Source: Intrasporangium oryzae NRRL B-24470 (GTDB taxonomy: Bacteria > Actinomycetota > Actinomycetes > Actinomycetales > Dermatophilaceae). From it: a stretch of 64,000 nucleotides of DNA. Position numbers and translations under genes: made by a program. Each line of letters begins with the position of its first letter. Positions within the stretch are counted from its first letter, which is position 1. Below are positions 60,739-64,000 of this stretch, in pieces. Below the pieces are notes generated by a model, which saw only the letters and a program-made list of their open reading frames with translations, did not search any database and was not told the DNA's origin. The DNA lies in the NCBI RefSeq assembly GCF_000576595.1, contig NZ_AWSA01000017.1, positions 31,597 to 95,596 on the forward strand. Direction: 5' to 3'.

Positions 60739-62562
60739 ATGAGCGTGAGTGAGCCCACCCCGATCGAGGACTACGCGGTGCTGGGGGACCTCGGCACCGC
60801 GGCGCTCGTCAGCCGGCGGGGGTCCGTCGACTGGCTCTGTCTCCCCCGTTTCGACTCGCATGCGTGCTTCGCCGCGCTGCTCGGCACCCCCGAGCACGGG
60901 CGCTGGCTCATCGGGCCGGTCGACCCCGACGCGGTGACGACCCGGCGCTACGTCGGCAACTCCTTCGTCCTCGAGACGACGCACGAGACCTCGACCGGTC
61001 GGGTCACGGTGACCGATCTCATGCCCCTCGGCGACGGCCGGGCGGACATCCTCCGGCGAATCGAGGGGATCGAGGGCACCGTGCGAATGACCCATGAGTG
61101 GGTCGTCCGCTTCGGCTACGGCCGCACGCGGCCGTGGGTGACCCGCCACACCGAGGACCGTGAGGGCCGCACCGACGAGATCATCACCGCGGTCGCCGGA
61201 CCCGACATGCTCGTCCTGCGCGGCGCCCGCCTCCCGCACGCCCAGGACGGACACCACGTCGACGAGTTCGACGTGGCCGAGGGCGAGGTCCTCACCTTCT
61301 CGACGACGTGGTTCCCGAGCCGGGAGGAGGTCCCGCCGCCGCTCCGGGTCCGTTCGCGGATCTCCGAGACCCTCGCCCTCAGCAACCGGTGGGCGGGCAA
61401 CAGCGGCTACCACGGGGCGTATGCCGATGCCGTGACCCGCTCGCTCCTCGTCCTGCGCGTGCTGAGCCACGGCGTCACCGGCGGCATCGTCGCGGCGCCG
61501 ACGACGTCGCTGCCGGAGGACTTCGGCGGCGAGCGCAACTGGGACTACCGGTTCTGCTGGCTGCGCGACGCGGCGCTCACCCTCGAGGCGCTCCTCGGCT
61601 GCGGCTACGTCGAGGAGACCCGCGAGTGGCGCGACTGGCTCCTCCGGGCCGTCGCCGGCGACCCCGAGGACATGCAGATCATGTACTGCATCGATGGGTC
61701 CCGCGACCTGCCCGAACGGGTGCTGAGCCACCTGCCCGGCTACGCGGGCTCGCGGCCGGTCCGGATCGGCAACGCCGCGGTCGACCAGCGCCAGACCGAC
61801 GTCCTCGGCGAGGTCATGATCGCCCTCGAGCACGCCCGCTCGCGGGGCCTCACCGAGTCCACGGAGTCGTGGCACCTCCAGCGGGCGCTCGTCAACCACC
61901 TCGCGCGGCACTGGGAGGAGCCGGACAACGGCCTGTGGGAGATCCGCGGCCCGCTGCGCCACTTCACCCACTCCCGGGTCATGGTGTGGGCCGCGTTCGA
62001 CCGGGCCATCCGGGCCGTCGAGGAGCACGGGCTCCACGGGCCCGTCGAGCACTGGCGCGAGCTGCGTGACCGGGTGCGCCACGAGGTCCTCGAGAAGGGG
62101 TGGAACGAGGAGAAGCAGACGTTCGTGCAGCACTACGACACGACCGAGGTCGACGCGTCGCTGCTCACCCTCTCCGCGGTCGGCTTCATCGAGGGCGACG
62201 ACCCACGGATGGTCGGGACGATCCGGGCGGTCGAGCGAGAGCTCATGCGCGACGGCCTCGTCCTGCGCTACCGCACCGAGGCCGGTGTCGACGGGCTGTC
62301 CGGCGACGAGCACCCCTTCCTCGCGTGCTCGTTCTGGCTCGTGACCGCTTACGCGATGGCGGGTATGACCGACGAGGGCCGGGCCCTCATGGACCGCCTC
62401 GTCGGGCTCAGCAACGACCTCGGCCTCCTGTCCGAGGAGTATGACCCGATCGGCAAGCGCATGGTCGGCAACTTCCCCCAGGCGTTCTCGCACCTGACGC
62501 TCGTCGGTGCGGCGCTCGCCCTGGGGCAGGCCGCTGGAGAGGACGTCGATGAGGCCCACTGA
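60739..62562 (+). CDS. GH15 family glycoside hydrolase (trehalase/glucoamylase type)
   Basis: 607 residues. N-terminal beta domain (IEDYAVLGDLGTAALVSRRGSVDWLCLPRFDS) and (alpha/alpha)6 barrel: NWDYRFCWLRDAALTL, general acid Glu in GLWEIRG and general base Glu in LLSEEYDP. This plan is shared by mycobacterial-type GH15 trehalases and glucan glucoamylases; the substrate is not decided by sequence. No signal peptide, so cytoplasmic. Divergent from uvrA. Confidence 0.9.
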   Translation: MSVSEPTPIEDYAVLGDLGTAALVSRRGSVDWLCLPRFDSHACFAALLGTPEHGRWLIGPVDPDAVTTRRYVGNSFVLETTHETSTGRVTVTDLMPLGDGRADILRRIEGIEGTVRMTHEWVVRFGYGRTRPWVTRHTEDREGRTDEIITAVAGPDMLVLRGARLPHAQDGHHVDEFDVAEGEVLTFSTTWFPSREEVPPPLRVRSRISETLALSNRWAGNSGYHGAYADAVTRSLLVLRVLSHGVTGGIVAAPTTSLPEDFGGERNWDYRFCWLRDAALTLEALLGCGYVEETREWRDWLLRAVAGDPEDMQIMYCIDGSRDLPERVLSHLPGYAGSRPVRIGNAAVDQRQTDVLGEVMIALEHARSRGLTESTESWHLQRALVNHLARHWEEPDNGLWEIRGPLRHFTHSRVMVWAAFDRAIRAVEEHGLHGPVEHWRELRDRVRHEVLEKGWNEEKQTFVQHYDTTEVDASLLTLSAVGFIEGDDPRMVGTIRAVERELMRDGLVLRYRTEAGVDGLSGDEHPFLACSFWLVTAYAMAGMTDEGRALMDRLVGLSNDLGLLSEEYDPIGKRMVGNFPQAFSHLTLVGAALALGQAAGEDVDEAH

Positions 62563-63250
62563 CGTGACCACCGCCCACCTCGCGCGGGAGACCGACCGGG
62601 TGCTCGCCACCGCGGAGCGGCTCCGCGACGACGAGATCGCCGCGCCGTCGCTGTGCACGGGCTGGTCCCGGGGCCACGTCCTGGCGCACCTCGCGCGCAA
62701 CGCGGACGCTCTCGGGCGCGTCTGCGACGCGGCGCTCACCGGCGCCGCCGTGACGATGTATGCCGGTGACGACGTTCGCGACGCCGAGATCGACGCGGGG
62801 GCGGCGAGGTCGGCACGGGAGCTCGCCGAGGACCTCCGTCTGAGCGCCGAGCGTCTCGCCCCGCAGGCCGCCCGGATCGGTCCCGAGCACGAGGGGATGA
62901 CGGTCGAGCGGACCCCGGGCGGGGCGCGCATCCCGGTCGAGAAGGTGCCGTACCTCCGGTTGCGCGAGCTCGTCTTCCACCACGTCGACCTCGACGCCGG
63001 CTACGCGTTCTCCGACGTCGACCCGGAGGTGCTCGAGCTCCTCCTCGACGACGCCGTGGCCCGGCTGCGCTCCTCCGACGTCCCCCCGTCGATGACCGTG
63101 CGCACCGACGAGGGCGACTCGCACGTCCTCGGCGAGGGCTCCGTCACGGTGACCGGTCCCCGGGCCGCGGTCCTGCTCTGGCTCGCGCGGGGCCGCACCG
63201 GCGGCGTGCACGCCGACGCCGACCTGCCCCGACTCCCCTTCGGAGGATGA
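62549..63250 (+). CDS. maleylpyruvate isomerase-family, mycothiol-dependent type
   Basis: 233 residues with the DinB-like four-helix bundle: TGWSRGHVLAHLARNADAL (His43, His47 region) and LRELVFHHVDLDAGY supply the metal-binding His of mycothiol-dependent maleylpyruvate isomerases. The catalysed reaction here is uncertain. The ATG at 62549 overlaps the GH15 end by 14 bases, with GGAGAGG ahead of it. Confidence 0.85.
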   Translation: MRPTDVTTAHLARETDRVLATAERLRDDEIAAPSLCTGWSRGHVLAHLARNADALGRVCDAALTGAAVTMYAGDDVRDAEIDAGAARSARELAEDLRLSAERLAPQAARIGPEHEGMTVERTPGGARIPVEKVPYLRLRELVFHHVDLDAGYAFSDVDPEVLELLLDDAVARLRSSDVPPSMTVRTDEGDSHVLGEGSVTVTGPRAAVLLWLARGRTGGVHADADLPRLPFGG

Positions 63251-63918
63251 GCCCGATGACCTACACCGGTGTCGTGCGGCCCGGCGGCCCCGCCGACGTG
63301 CGCGAGCTGTCCGACCTGACGATCCGCAAGCTCGCCGTCTCGGCGATGCACAACAACGTCTACCTCCTGACGTCCGTCGCCACCGGCGCCCAGCTGCTCA
63401 TCGACGCCGCTGACGAGGCCCCCCGCGTGCTCGCGCTCGTCGCGTCCGGTGGAGGCGGGCTCGACGCGGTGGTGACGACGCACCAGCACTGGGACCACGT
63501 CCGCGCCCTCGCCGACGTCGTGGCCGCGACCGGTGCGCGCACGGTCGCAGGTGCCGACGACGCCGATGCCCTTCCGGTGACCGTGGACGAGCGGGTCGGA
63601 CAGGACGACACGGTCACGTTCGGTGACATCACGCTCGACGTGGTCCACCTGCGCGGGCACACCCCCGGCTCCATCGCCCTGGCCTACGAGGACCCGGAGG
63701 GCCACACGCACCTGTGGACCGGCGACTCGCTCTTCCCCGGCGGCATCGGCAACACGAAGAACCCCGGGCAGAGCTTCGACTCGCTCATCGAGGACGTGAC
63801 GACGCGCGTGTTCGACGTCTACGACGACGACACGTGGTTCTACCCCGGGCACGGCGACGACTCCACGCTCGGCGCGGAGCGCCCGCACCTGCAGGAGTGG
63901 CGCGACCGCCGCTGGTGA
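63247..63918 (+). CDS. metallo-beta-lactamase-fold hydrolase
   Basis: 223 residues. Metal motif THQHWDH (His79, His81, Asp83, His84), then RGHTPGS (His), GDSLFPGG (bridging Asp) and YPGHGDDS (last His): a complete glyoxalase II-type metal site. Overlaps the preceding gene by four bases, so the isomerase-like protein and this hydrolase probably act together, perhaps on mycothiol conjugates or thioesters (inference). Confidence 0.9.
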   Translation: MSPMTYTGVVRPGGPADVRELSDLTIRKLAVSAMHNNVYLLTSVATGAQLLIDAADEAPRVLALVASGGGGLDAVVTTHQHWDHVRALADVVAATGARTVAGADDADALPVTVDERVGQDDTVTFGDITLDVVHLRGHTPGSIALAYEDPEGHTHLWTGDSLFPGGIGNTKNPGQSFDSLIEDVTTRVFDVYDDDTWFYPGHGDDSTLGAERPHLQEWRDRRW

Positions 63919-63966
63919 ACCGGTGCTTCGCACCTCCCGGAGGAGCGCCGCACGCCACCCCTGCTG

Positions 63967-64000
63967 CTAGCTGTACTCGGCCTGGACGTTGGTGACAGTC
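63967..64000 (-). CDS. 3' end of a convergent gene
   Basis: On the minus strand a frame entering from the right edge reads TVTNVQAEYS and stops at 63967-63969. Too short to identify. The 48-bp gap before it contains a five-bp hairpin GGTGC-TTC-GCACC at 63922-63934. Confidence 0.4.
   Translation of the reverse strand, partial: TVTNVQAEYS

Overview
The window is a contiguous 64 kb chromosomal segment of a very GC-rich actinobacterium. Evidence: GTG starts are common, start/stop overlaps of four bases (GTGA, ATGA) recur, and the marker genes RbpA, WhiA, an acVLRF1-type rescue factor, InhA-like FabI, mycothiol-dependent-type maleylpyruvate isomerase and OpcA are all present. Gene order fits Micrococcales, perhaps Intrasporangiaceae (an inference, not proven). 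No rRNA, tRNA, CRISPR array, transposase, integrase or phage gene was seen; this is backbone chromosome, not an island.

Layout. 1-6.5 kb: a cyanophycin locus with cyanophycinase (cphB), cyanophycin synthetase (cphA) and, convergent to them, an unusual CphA-like protein that keeps the N-domain and Mur-ligase domain, has no ATP-grasp domain and ends in tetratricopeptide-like helices. 6.6-8.2 kb: fatty-acid synthesis fabG-fabI. 8.3-13.8 kb: DUF3099, a small Cys protein, moaA, SURF1, an ABC exporter, a crotonase-fold enzyme, a zinc-ribbon peptide. 13.9-17 kb: an ABC-F ATPase, a Cys-rich small protein and a MerR regulator fused to a sliding-clamp-like region. 17.1-23.1 kb: GH63-type glucosidase, FemABX-like transferase with a coupled alanine-racemase-like protein, a zinc metallopeptidase. 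23.1-30.3 kb: acVLRF1 and the Fe-S operon sufR-B-D-C-S-U-T. 30.4-32.1 kb: psd-pssA phospholipid genes. 32.3-38.3 kb: an ABC-2 transporter, DUF2231, haem A synthase ctaA, a two-component system with a tiny ORF wedged between its genes, and haem O synthase ctaB. 38.5-47.2 kb: a pentose-phosphate operon tkt-tal-pgi-zwf-opcA-pgl. 47.3-56.4 kb: uvrC-rapZ-yvcK-whiA then gap-pgk-tpiA-secG-rbpA. 56.5-60.6 kb: uvrA with a Rieske lipoprotein and a hypothetical gene. 60.7-64 kb: GH15 hydrolase, maleylpyruvate-isomerase-like protein, metallo-beta-lactamase-fold hydrolase, and the tail of a convergent gene.

Regulation. Many genes have a TANNNT -10 hexamer 6-9 bases before the start codon, so leaderless or near-leaderless transcription appears to be the rule for first genes of operons. 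This decided several start codons (moaA, uvrA, DUF3099, the crotonase). Most convergent gene pairs are separated by a GC-rich hairpin without a T-tract, typical of actinobacteria.

Most interesting observations: the CphA-N/Mur/TPR protein; the MerR-clamp fusion with its coupled Cys-rich partner; and a DNA octamer, GTATGCCG, found 29 times on either strand, in several reading frames and in intergenic DNA, in a genome where such AT-containing words should be rare. One pair of copies forms a perfect hairpin between fabG and fabI.
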